From Echinarachnius parma (Eukaryota; Echinodermata; Echinoidea; Clypeasteroida; Echinarachniidae): a stretch of 64,000 bases of DNA. Where the stretch lies: contig JBAMJV010001335.1 in the NCBI GenBank assembly GCA_037951105.1, forward strand, positions 103,924 to 167,923, written 5' to 3'. The translations under genes were made by a program, and so were the position numbers. Each line of letters opens with the position of its first letter. Positions within the stretch are counted from its first letter, which is position 1. The notes below the pieces were generated by a model, which did not search any database, had not been told where the DNA came from, and worked only from the letters and a program-made list of their open reading frames with translations. This document shows, piece after piece, positions 48,566 through 52,320 of the stretch.

Positions 48566-48991
48566 AACAAGCAAATAAACAAACACACAAACATACACAC
48601 AAACAAAAACAAACACACGCACACACAAACAAATAAACACAACCTGTTGACTCTGGATTTATCTAACTGCACGTGCGATAGAATAAGCAAACCTCTGGTA
48701 CATCACATCTACAATGTAAATAGCACATAGATACTAAAGTAAATGGTCCAGTCAGATGGAGTGGTAAATAGTACAGAATCAGAGCACAGACCTCTAGCTC
48801 CAAGAGCCACAGATTTGTAAGCCATACCTCCCCCAGAACTCCAGCGGTCGCCACTCGGGAGAGGAGGGGTGCGTTAAATGCCCACGAACCCCATCATTTA
48901 AAAAACACTCGAGAACAAGTTTAAAACTTACCACAGGAAACAAGACAGATGCATCCAATCGTAAAATGACTCCACAGCCTAGTCAGCATCA
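179..48991 (-). CDS. Single-pass Frizzled-type CRD membrane protein (five-exon gene, 692 aa)
   Basis: Joined CDS: 48931-48991, 30373-31146, 29287-29392, 15058-15199, 179-1174 (2079 nt). All junctions are GT-AG and phases agree (1, 1, 2, 0). Seen in the product: signal peptide (residues 1-20), Fz-type cysteine-rich domain (24-134) with exactly ten cysteines (24, 32, 71, 80, 87, 98, 102, 109, 122, 134), a Thr/Asn- and Gly-rich linker, one transmembrane helix (291-313), then a cytoplasmic tail of about 380 residues. Known of the family: Fz CRDs bind Wnts or lipids. The seven-pass bundle of Frizzled/Smoothened and the kinase of ROR/MuSK are absent and the tail ends at a stop, so this is a one-pass CRD protein. 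A role as a Wnt co-receptor or decoy is inference. No AATAAA is seen between the stop and the window edge, so the 3' UTR may extend outside. Orthology is not assigned. Confidence 0.85.
1449..1578 (-). pseudogene. Decayed duplicate of the 5' part of CRD gene exon 5
   Basis: Read on the minus strand, about 130 bases closely match the start of exon 5 (1046-1174), including the AGAAATATTCTGAA start and the segment coding LTKSHM. An AG sits at the equivalent acceptor position, but a TAG follows the ATG codon and small indels break the frame. It lies about 400 bp upstream of the true exon inside the intron, so it is a local duplicate that cannot supply a long tail. Confidence 0.75.
3039..3405 (+). 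mobile_element. TTAA-flanked MITE, copy 1
   Basis: Starts TTAA then AGGGACTTAGTAACATTGTC, the family left end. The right end reads GTTACTAAATAGG and is degenerate. Family internals such as TTCTAGCGGTTACCTCATACC and GTGAATATCACTT are present. TTAA duplication and AGGG/CCCT ends suggest a piggyBac-type non-autonomous element. Confidence 0.7.
4711..5080 (+). mobile_element. TTAA-flanked MITE, copy 2
   Basis: A 370-bp copy with TTAA on both sides (4707-4710 and 5081-5084), left end AGGGACTTAGTAACATTG and right end GTTACTAGATCCCT, giving terminal inverted repeats of about 20 bp. The 82-aa ORF over it is a by-product of the repeat, since similar ORFs recur in other copies. Confidence 0.85.
5215..5333 (+). 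repeat. Probable 3' tail of a CR1/L2-type LINE
   Basis: The segment ends TTTTTGCCGAATAAATTCAATTCAATTCAA, the short tandem tail typical of CR1/L2-like LINE 3' ends in marine invertebrates. No coding part remains. Assignment rests on recalled resemblance. Confidence 0.4.
5735..9538 (-). pseudogene. LINE ORF2: AP-type endonuclease, reverse transcriptase, zf-RVT end
   Basis: Three consecutive open segments (8456-9538, 8048-8446, 5735-8005) lie in one frame and are separated only by two TAA stops (8456-8458 and 8048-8050). Endonuclease part: SMNCRGLANKDKR, CLQDTHF (Asp where many relatives have Glu), ICGDWN, RLDFFLV and RTDHSLV. Reverse transcriptase: LIPKGNKD, NWRPISLLN, IDFEKAFDS, GCHQGDPLSPYIFLL and the catalytic QYADDTLI. 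C-terminal CSFCNAHTETITHLFCDC is the zinc-like end of zf-RVT. About 1268 codons in all. Just two nonsense changes and no frameshift suggest a recent insertion. Confidence 0.92.
9928..10018 (-). repeat. Short tandem duplication in the LINE 5' region
   Basis: A unit of about 40 bp containing ACCCTTC-CTAACATGTCTAAGCTTACC followed by TCTAAATCT occurs twice with one or two differences. It lies upstream of the ORF2 start and may be a duplicated 5' UTR segment of the LINE. Confidence 0.7.
10337..10535. repeat. 199-bp segment bounded by perfect 16-bp inverted repeats
   Basis: AATAGACCGATTCGGT at 10337-10352 is repeated inverted at 10520-10535. The enclosed segment is more GC-rich than its surroundings. 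It could be a small MITE inserted near the LINE 5' end or a structured LINE leader. Confidence 0.75.
10541..11980. other. Intron 4, AT-rich stretch without recognised gene
   Basis: Very AT-rich sequence with A-runs and scattered short ORFs lacking protein features. Nothing coding is supported. Part could be unrecognised 5' sequence of the LINE or older repeat. Confidence 0.5.
11985..13250 (+). repeat. Degenerate ~190-bp tandem array, about five copies
   Basis: Recurring blocks: CCCTTGAG-TATCAT, TTATTATTGAGGTGAAAGG, GTGAGTGGGGCTTTAA, TGCTTGCTCGTTGC, AAAACTGACACTTGTGAGGG and CCCACAGGGAAACTTCCAATC. Copies begin near 11985, 12530, 12720, 12900 and 13070. The first is split by the 342-bp element at 12154-12495. 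Confidence 0.8.
12154..12495. mobile_element. hAT-like MITE inserted in a tandem array
   Basis: Ends are inverted: CAGGGCTCCACACT on the left and the complement of CAGGGCTCGACACT on the right. GTTAGG flanks both sides (12148-12153 and 12497-12502, one extra base at right). The interior has GGCCCGGTCGGGCCAGTG and CCCGATCGGGCAACC palindromes shared with elements near 26030, 28030, 28830, 32600 and 47011. It is non-coding. CAGGG termini suggest hAT; the duplication is shorter than the usual 8 bp. Confidence 0.75.
13555..13900 (+). repeat. 3' fragment of a dispersed LINE-like repeat
   Basis: Contains TATAGGGCCGAATATG, CCACTCCCTGGGGAACATTCC, ACCGGGTCCCCATTTATACACCTGGG and GATAAATTGTCTTGCTGAAGGAC, a block common in marine deuterostome repeats (recalled resemblance). 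An inverted, partial copy lies at 14690-14850. The overlapping short ORFs are not genes. Confidence 0.55.
13967..14152. mobile_element. Short MITE with inverted ends
   Basis: AGGGTCCTGTTGTAGAAAA at the left and the complement of GGGTCCCGTTGCAGAAAGG at the right, with internal inverted TTACAATTGATTGTAA / TTACAATCGATTGCAA blocks. About 185 bp, non-coding. Confidence 0.7.
14219..14300. repeat. (AAT)n microsatellite and LINE-tail-like sequence
   Basis: AATAATAATAGTAATAATAAT... is followed by ACATTTGTACAGCGCATATTG and CTCTAAGCGCTTAC, the usual arrangement (in reverse) of LINE tails ending in a trinucleotide microsatellite. Confidence 0.6.
15058..15199 (-). CDS. CRD gene exon 4: juxtamembrane cytoplasmic segment
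   Basis: 142 nt between acceptor TTTCCCAG and donor GTAAAG, joining phase 2 to phase 0. It codes a basic start (RFYSKAKSPSG), then a Tyr/Gly-rich piece with YANPVFG; NPxF-type motifs can act in endocytic sorting (inference). The overlapping 60-residue ORF in another frame is a shadow. A partial duplicate of this exon and its acceptor lies at 15310-15462. Confidence 0.75.
15310..15462 (-). pseudogene. Partial duplicate of CRD gene exon 4 with its acceptor and upstream intron
   Basis: The minus strand carries an acceptor (TTGACAG) followed by GTTTTACCTGAAGGCTAAAT, matching exon 4 with a few substitutions. Upstream intron sequence (AAGAGTTAGCC, TCAAAACTGA) also matches that above exon 4. The copy matches only the first half of the exon and has no matching donor. 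It lies 111 bp upstream of the real exon, so it could compete as a cryptic acceptor. Confidence 0.75.
15687..15739 (+). repeat. (GT)n followed by a long poly-G tract
   Basis: GTGTGTGTGTGTG runs into about 29 consecutive G. Similar G or C runs recur more than twenty times in the window. Confidence 0.95.
17270..18740 (+). repeat. 156-bp tandem repeat array, about 9.5 copies
   Basis: Unit contains CCAAATTAGAAAATGATCGG, ACAAGAACTCGGACCTGTAG, AGCGTTCACAAGGTAATC, ATCATGGTTACCATGGCAACC and AGGACTCCGCCCCACACC. Unit starts recur near 17595, 17752, 17907, 18060, 18216, 18373, 18529 and 18685. Copies are highly similar, so the array is young or homogenised. Each unit carries GGTTACCATGGCAACC, which resembles an RFX/X-box-like inverted GTTACCATGGCAAC site. 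Confidence 0.95.
18801..18828. other. Perfect 12-bp-stem hairpin
   Basis: GTATCCCCCGAA and its inverted copy TTCGGGGGATAC are separated by GTGG. The same GTATCCCCCGAAC motif occurs near the left end of the element (16505-16517), so it is part of the transposon's subterminal sequence. Confidence 0.85.
19149..19992. mobile_element. ~840-bp element with nested inverted repeats
   Basis: Outer ends GGGTGTTTCACAAAGAT and the complement of GGGTGTGTTTCACAAAGAT. Inner inverted pairs: TTAAAGTGATCCAGGTAAAGTG (19179) with CACTTTACCTGGATCACTTTAA (19701), and AAATTATGGAAAGCCATTTGT (19739) with ACAAATGGCTTTCCATAATTTT (19926). Non-coding, probably a composite of MITEs. Confidence 0.7.
20211..20290. other. 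80-nt near-perfect hairpin
   Basis: Arms of about 40 nt (CATACCCCAAATTCAACAAA... and its inverted copy) differ at only about two positions with almost no loop. Pairing is far tighter than in a typical pre-miRNA. Confidence 0.9.
20690..21240 (+). repeat. 110-bp tandem repeat, about five copies
   Basis: Unit: TTCCTAGATCAGCTGGGTCA, GGGGCAGTTGGGAGTACGTC, TGGCATATCAGGGGAAGGGG, AACTCTAGTGATATCATTTG, CCTGGGACATACATTGGAA. Steps are about 110 bp; degenerate single units lie near 21480. The ORFs across it are repeat artefacts. Confidence 0.95.
21865..22242 (+). mobile_element. TTAA-flanked MITE, copy 3
   Basis: A 378-bp copy flanked by TTAA (21861-21864 and 22243-22246). It carries an internal hairpin AGAAAAACTCCGGGCGAGTTT that is shared with copy 6, defining a subfamily. 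Confidence 0.85.
22250..24330. other. Intron 3 of the CRD gene, no gene seen
   Basis: Contains poly-C tracts (22481-22496, 23282-23308), an A-run at 22425, and from about 23500 a degenerate repeat that continues to 25350 (blocks GCCAAGAAATG, ACAATTATA-CATCAATGA, TTAGGCATAT, GGAACATGACAAA). Short ORFs lack protein features. Confidence 0.6.
24337..24968. mobile_element. 632-bp TTAA-flanked MITE of a second family
   Basis: TTAA on both sides (24333-24336 and 24969-24972), ends AGGGACAGATCCACTTTTAC and the complement of AGGGAGAGATCCACTTTTGC. The flanks CATTGTATCCTA and GCCTTCCATCCTAAAATAGCC match a neighbouring repeat unit at 25315-25350 that lacks the insertion. The interior is richer in CG than its surroundings and non-coding. 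Confidence 0.85.
26382..26939. mobile_element. ~560-bp element with inverted ends and many CGTACG motifs
   Basis: TGCTACAGTCACAAATGGTCC at the left is repeated inverted at the right (GGACCATTTGTGACTGTAGCA). The interior has about nine CGTACG palindromes plus repeated GCACGGGCAC. The overlapping short ORFs are repeat artefacts. It abuts TTAA MITE copy 4. Confidence 0.85.
26944..27314 (+). mobile_element. TTAA-flanked MITE, copy 4
   Basis: Starts AGGGACTTAGTAACATTG right after the CGTACG element (left flank ATAA rather than TTAA) and ends GTTACTAGATCCCATTTTAA. Same internal blocks as copy 3 with a changed hairpin. Confidence 0.75.
27320..29286. other. Distal intron 3, no gene seen
   Basis: Contains fragments of the GGGCCA-type repeat family near 28020-28100 and 28780-28930, a poly-C tract at 27509 and dispersed 85-bp repeats at 28440 and 29180. 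No exon-like sequence was supported. Confidence 0.5.
29287..29392 (-). CDS. CRD gene exon 3: transmembrane helix
   Basis: 106 nt between acceptor AAACAG and donor GTAATC. It codes AENSDDFNPATR followed by a 23-residue hydrophobic segment (IILAVSTGALITMVTM...) and ends in phase 2. Acidic residues outside and Arg/Lys at the start of exon 4 fit a type I single-pass membrane protein. Too short to appear as a free ORF; recognised by phase and hydrophobicity. Confidence 0.8.
29692..30135. mobile_element. 444-bp TTAA-flanked, CpG-rich insertion in intron 2
   Basis: TTAA at 29688-29691 and 30136-30139 with AAGG and CCCT ends and weak inverted similarity (TATAT ... GCGTGG). It interrupts AT-rich intron and is visibly CpG-richer (TCGATCGAAG, GCGATCGC, CGCGAC). 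It contains an 89-aa minus-strand ORF listed separately. Confidence 0.5.
29709..29978 (-). CDS. 89-aa ORF inside a TTAA-flanked insertion, doubtful
   Basis: MFLLVEWRSIRDVYERKYHV begins the frame, which continues with a mixed, non-repetitive composition and ends FADYPL. It has no domain I recognise. It may be the coding remnant of the mobile element or a chance ORF in CpG-rich sequence. It sits in intron 2 of the CRD gene on the same strand. Confidence 0.2.
   Translation of the reverse strand: MFLLVEWRSIRDVYERKYHVTRLTATDFKVPLFDALCDSVRNLFAACNFIRRPLFRYFEAPLFDRSNTYREFTSRDYGGVELEFADYPL
30373..31146 (-). CDS. CRD gene exon 2: Frizzled cysteine-rich domain and linker
   Basis: 774 nt coding residues 21-278. 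Acceptor TTACAG precedes 31146; donor GTTGGT begins at 30372. Fz hallmarks are visible: FPNYLGHQ, CHELSTFFLCSL, PKC, PPCRELC, then two late cysteines. After the CRD comes a low-complexity linker with a Gly-rich run, Thr/Asn clusters and acidic patches, probably an O-glycosylated stalk (inference). An alternative donor 4 bases further (GTTGAT) would break phase with exon 3. Confidence 0.88.
31515..32110. repeat. (TTA)n tract and CR1/L2-like LINE tail
   Basis: ATTATTATT... at 31518-31545 starts a segment with TGTGGGCCAGGGTTCAC. At 32050-32110 the sequence ATGCGCTTTGTATCATTTTT...GGCGCTATATAAATGAAG with TTATTATTTATTA is the standard tail of CR1/L2-like LINEs in such genomes. Confidence 0.5.
32600..32890. 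repeat. Member of the GGGCCA/GATC-palindrome repeat family
   Basis: Begins CCAGGCCTCCACACTAAATG and ends GTGCTAGTGTCAATCCATG, with internal CTTGCCCG, GATCGGGCAACTAAA and CTTGCCCAAGGCAAGTGGGC blocks. These resemble the hAT-like element at 12154. No clear target duplication was found. Confidence 0.55.
32895..33760 (+). repeat. Degenerate ~220-bp tandem array, about four copies
   Basis: Blocks repeated: TTCAAATGCTGCTTCCTAC, ACTCACTGCAATGTCAAAA, ATCAGCCACCC, AAAAAGAAAGATAAGAACAA and ACATCTGTACATAGATCTAA. Starts near 32930, 33155, 33375 and 33610, with a trailing part-unit at 33745. Confidence 0.85.
34878..35488 (+). repeat. 21-bp minisatellite, about 29 copies
   Basis: Unit GGGAGGGGTACTCAAAGCACA, spelled in pieces because it is tandem: GGGAGGGGTAC then TCAAAGCACA. 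A few variants (GGGTGGGG, AAATCACA, GGATGGGT) are interspersed. Because 21 is divisible by three and no unit holds a stop in several frames, ORFs up to 247 codons run through it on both strands; these are not evidence of coding. Confidence 0.97.
37004..38513. mobile_element. ~1.5-kb element with TGGCCATATTCATAAAA ends
   Basis: GTGGCCATATTCATAAAAGC at the left is inverted at the right (GGTTTTATGAATATGGCCAC), followed by shared GCCCGATAGCC / GATAAGCTAG subterminal blocks. It splits the G-rich array. The interior has two poly-G tracts (37499-37515, 37660-37679) and no transposase frame. Confidence 0.7.
39419..39602. other. 184-bp near-perfect inverted repeat (~86-bp arms)
   Basis: Arms run GCTTCTGTAATGTATGCAA... 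to ...AGGTCCGGCAAGCT and back, around a short centre (AAGTTTGCCGG). Only a few mismatches and one small indel were noticed. Likely a foldback MITE. Confidence 0.9.
40010..40540 (+). repeat. Degenerate tandem cluster of the ~85-bp repeat
   Basis: Units read GGGTTAACATGTTCCCTACT, AGCTTTGGCAAA, then ACAGGACCCACCAGTTTGCC. At least four lie in tandem here, while single units are dispersed elsewhere in the window. Confidence 0.7.
40860..42745. other. Intron 1 stretch, degenerate repeats, no gene seen
   Basis: A loose repeat with AACTGAAAGAAAG-AT-ATAAAAGGTGATTC and CTAGATC-CCCCAAAGC occurs near 41735, 41965 and 42195. Nothing protein-like was found. Confidence 0.5.
42752..43139 (-). mobile_element. 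TTAA-flanked MITE, copy 5 (reverse orientation)
   Basis: A 388-bp copy with TTAA on both sides (42748-42751, 43140-43143). Left end AGGGATCTAGTAACTTTG and right end AATGTTACTAGATCCCT. Confidence 0.85.
43481..43857 (-). mobile_element. TTAA-flanked MITE, copy 6 (reverse orientation)
   Basis: A 377-bp copy with TTAA on both sides (43477-43480, 43858-43861). It shares the AAAACTCGCCCGGAGTTTTT hairpin with copy 3; these two are the closest pair seen. Confidence 0.85.
44756..45247. mobile_element. hAT-type MITE with exact 8-bp target duplication
   Basis: TACGGAAT flanks both sides exactly (44748-44755, 45248-45255). Ends are TAGAGCTGAGTC and GACTCGGCTCTA. Subterminal CGGTCGGATATCCGATATCC palindromes appear at both ends and an internal poly-A run lies at 45139-45172. 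Non-coding, 492 bp. Confidence 0.92.
47011..48263. mobile_element. 1.25-kb element of the GGGCCA family with 7-bp duplication
   Basis: TATTAGA flanks both sides (47004-47010, 48264-48270). Ends are CAACGCTCGAAATTGG and the complement of CAACCCTCGAAATTAAC, followed by GGCCCGATGGCCCGGGGCCA and GGCCCGACCGGGCCACC subterminal blocks. No transposase frame is evident. Confidence 0.8.
48485..48645. repeat. (AC)n-rich microsatellite region in intron 1
   Basis: A perfect (AC)n block near 48533-48562 is flanked by ACAAACAAAC-type sequence. The cysteine/valine-rich ORFs across it are artefacts. Confidence 0.95.
48931..48991 (-). CDS. CRD gene exon 1: signal peptide
   Basis: Twenty codons plus one base. 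The peptide starts with two Met residues and has a hydrophobic core (FTIGCICLVSC), a typical secretory signal. Donor GTAAGT follows directly at 48930. The phase-1 end joins the phase-1 start of the CRD exon, giving ...LVSC-VFSCEVIPLE. Either Met could initiate; the first is chosen because it is upstream. The 17.8-kb first intron follows. Confidence 0.75.
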
Positions 48992-49300
48992 TGATTGTTG
49001 GAGTTACATACGGGTAACGTATCCTAATGAGATATATTCCAAACAAGATTGAGACAAACTTCCGGCACTTCTGTACTGGGCAGTCAATCAGTGACACAGT
49101 GCTAATGCGCTGCAGCAGTGCGCGTGCAATGTTGGTACGATCGCGATCGATCGAGGGGCGCGCCGAGGCGGTCCGTCCGGGTGCGTTGCGTTACGCGTGG
49201 AGTGCCCGAAGTTTGCAAGGTGCAGATTCTGAAGTTTTCTTTCAGTTTCCTTCTTGTGGACTCAGGGGTGGTGGTGCGGGGGGGGGGGGGGGGGGGGGGG
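48992..49300 (-). promoter_or_regulatory. Putative 5' region of the CRD gene
   Basis: Immediately upstream of the signal-peptide exon the sequence becomes CpG-rich (CGATCGCGATCGATCG, GGGGCGCGCCGAGGCGG, GCGTTGCGTTACGCG) up to a poly-G tract at 49280. This is compatible with a promoter/5' UTR. No TATA box or initiator was identified with confidence. Confidence 0.4.
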
Positions 49301-50270
49301 GTGGGTGGATGATTCTAACCCTGGGAATGCTCAATGCTAGCTCCCAAATTTCCCTGGATGTTATTGTAATTTGGAGATCCCTTTGAATCACCCTAATGGT
49401 TAATGGGATTTGGTACGGTACAAGGGTACAATAATTCTTGTGGTGGTGGTGGGCGGGATGCTGGGGGGGGGGGGGGGGGGGGGGATCCCGGGGGATGCTT
49501 TCATTTGGATGGCTTCCGTTGTGTTGCATACAGGGGAGCCAGGAGGCAAATGATGATCATTCTTACTTCTAAGTACTTTAACTAGCTTTAATTTCAACAG
49601 GGTTTAATAGGACGTGTATTGGAGCATAATTTATATAAAGTTTGGTTTTAGGTTGTTAGAGAGCTAGTATAAACCCTAACCACAACCCTTTCCCCTAATA
49701 AGTGCACATTTGCCGGAAATTAGGGGGACACTTCCCCCGGGGGGGGGGGCACTCGAATTATTTTTTGACGGGGGTGTGCCGCACGGAACTCTGAAATGGG
49801 GGTCTTAATAGCTGACTACAAGCAAAAAATATAGGGTCTTTGGAGCTACAAAAACCCTGAAACGGGAGTTAAGGGGTCTAAGGAGCAGACTAAAACTACA
49901 AAATACATAGACTTGGAGCTACCAAAAACCTACGGAAACCCTCCAAAAAGGCTCAAATGGTGGTCCAAGGAGCTGACTAGAAGAAGAATAATGGACTTGG
50001 CGCTACTCAACTATATACCTATATATAGCCAAGTCATTCCGGGGGTCTATATGGAGCGGCAATTTGTGAAAATCGGGTACTGTATCTTTATATAGAGCGG
50101 CAATCGGGTGTGAAAACGGAGTTCTTTTAAGCGGAACATACCCGTCTTACATTATACATGAGTGCCCACCCCCCCCCCCCCCCCCGGGCCCCCCCCCCCC
50201 CCCCCCCCCCCCCCCGCCGGGACGCTGTCTCCCTAGACCTTGTGTGAAGCGATTGTCTTTATTTGTTCGT
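49301..50270. other. Intergenic stretch between the head-to-head genes
   Basis: Contains G/C homopolymers (49466-49483, 50170-50216) and a small degenerate repeat (49840-50100: GGAGCTACAAAAACC, GGAGC-GACTA, TATAGAGCGGCAAT). No exon supported. Confidence 0.6.
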
Positions 50271-50275
50271 TCATA

Positions 50276-50670
50276 AGGGATCTATAGTAACTTTGTTGAC
50301 GAGTGCAAAAGTGATGCGAGGTTAATAAAATGTGTATTGGTGTGATCTGATATGTCCAGAAAGTATTGTGTGAAAATTTCAAGTTAATTGGATGTTATTT
50401 GGCCGAGAAATGAGCGAAAATGCAGTGATATTCATTTACTCATTGCACTTACTTTGTATATGGCTGAAAAGGTCCCGTATAGATAATTTTTTATATCCGA
50501 ACACTTCAATCGTAAATATCTTTTGAACGAAATGGAAATTTGAAAAACCGAAACCTGTCCCATGTTTTTTTTAATTTTTGTTTATTGTTAATACGAATAA
50601 AACAAGGTATGAAGGAACCGCTAGAATTCCAATTGGATTTTGAGGATTTGGACAATGTTACTAAGTCCCG
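50276..50670 (-). mobile_element. TTAA-family MITE, copy 7 (reverse orientation)
   Basis: Starts AAGGGATCTATAGTAACTTTG and ends AATGTTACTAAGTCCCG. TTAA is mutated on both sides, so this is an older copy. A (CA)n repeat at 50808-50841 follows. Confidence 0.75.
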
Positions 50671-50806
50671 TAGCATGTGTAGAGGCCTTCTGTCGCCACC
50701 TGACGGAGGAACGAAGTAAACGCCGGACTAGACTTTTACTTGCACTTTGTAAATAAGCACCTGCGCACCCTGTGTATGCCACTGACCTCTATAGTCAGTG
50801 GTGTAT

Positions 50807-50845
<39 letters not shown>

Positions 50846-52018
50846 CTGCAAGAATCTTCATGATTGAAGGAGGCAGATTAACCCGAAGAAGAAGAAGAAG
50901 TCCCTTTAATAGGAGATGTTTATAAGCGCAGTATCACAAGTTACCCCCAAGAGGGAAGCCTTGTTCGCCAAATTGCCTTGTACTACACAGAGACGGCATG
51001 ACTAGTGATTATACAACATTTTGAACGAAGGGCTTTCATTCCCCATAAGTTTCGTCGTGATATAATATTAGTAGAAACAGATTATTTAGTACAATTATGA
51101 CATTTTTGTCAAAAGGTCAATGCTTTGTTCATCATTTATAATAATAAAACAAAATATTAGCCAACTTCAGTTTTAATCGAAAACAATTGTATTCTTTATA
51201 TTTTGCATTTATTCATCCTGATTAAGTGGCTTCTCACCCGCAAAGAGATTGTTCGTTTGTTGTTTTGGTTGATAGCTCTCTAGATCTCTATTGCATTTAT
51301 TTGCATTTTTATCCATCTCTAATGTGTTTGTATTTTTTTTTTAATTATCATATAATGTATAGTTCTCGGTTAGATTTCTTGAGCAATAGCACCCTCTTCC
51401 GACAAACGTGTTACACTTTTACAGCGACTGCACATGCAAGGGATCATCGATATTATTTTGCTATAATTCGATGCATGGGATACGCTAGCTCCCGATTGTT
51501 CAATGTTTTCCTATCATTCGTTCATTTCCAAGTCTCAACGGTTTGATGAGGTGCGTTGAAAAACAAACACCGACATAGTACAAGAACAAATGCACAAAAT
51601 AACAACGAATTAGGAAAACAAACAAGTACACTGAAATGATAGAACAATTATTAGAAACGGGGGCGGATCTAGCTTTTTGCTAAGGGGGGGGGGGTTAGAC
51701 CCGAGCCGCGTAGCGGCGAGTGGGGGGAGAGTTCGAGAGGGGGGTGTCCCCCTCTCGGCGATTTTTGTGTTGCTATTTTGAACCCCCGTAAGTGATTTTT
51801 TTTTCACTTTTTTCACTGATACATTTTCACTTGGCAGCCCAAGGGGGGGGGGGGGTGGGGGGGGGGTTAAACCCCCTAACACCCCCCCCCCCCCCCCCTG
51901 GATCCGCAACTGAGAAAGAAGTATGAATTATTTGTATTGTTAGATAGGCACTGGTTTTAATGACAAAATTAATGAAAGACTACGCTAGGCACCTGTCGTT
52001 GATTATGACGTATTGCCT

Positions 52019-52093
52019 ACGTCACAATCACAGTGATTGTGACGTCCTGAGCGCACAGACTTATGCGCGCTTCATCTGATCTGCGCATGCGCT
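52019..52093 (+). promoter_or_regulatory. CRE palindrome and NRF1-like site, putative promoter of the 545-aa gene
   Basis: At 52019-52045, ACGTCACAATCA, CAG and TGATTGTGACGT form a perfect palindrome placing two TGACGT half-sites head to head. At 52082-52093, TGCGCATGCGCT fits the NRF1 consensus core. They lie about 205-280 bp upstream of the predicted start codon. Function is inference from motif and position. Confidence 0.5.
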
Positions 52094-52295
52094 GTGTCTG
52101 TGACAACCATAATATCCGTTCTGGCAAATATCTGCTCTCATACACACAAAACAAAATCACAATAAAGTTGGCCTATATTTTAGTAGAAACATCAAAGTTA
52201 ATCCGAGCGAACGTTACAAATTAATTAAGATGTAACATTAATAGATACTTTTTGTGGGGACGATTTGCCGGCTTTTTGAAGAAACATGAACGAAA

Positions 52296-52320
52296 ATGCC
52301 GAACGGGATTCAAAATAAAG
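52296..52320 (+). CDS. 545-aa gene, coding exon 1 (25 bases)
   Basis: ATGCCGAACGGG start, eight codons plus one base, then donor GTAATG. Found by looking upstream for a phase-1 donor. This is the weakest part of the model; transcription data would decide it. Confidence 0.5.

Noticed and set aside
48356..48690. Cys/Val-rich ORFs
   Set aside because: Translation of an (AC)n microsatellite.
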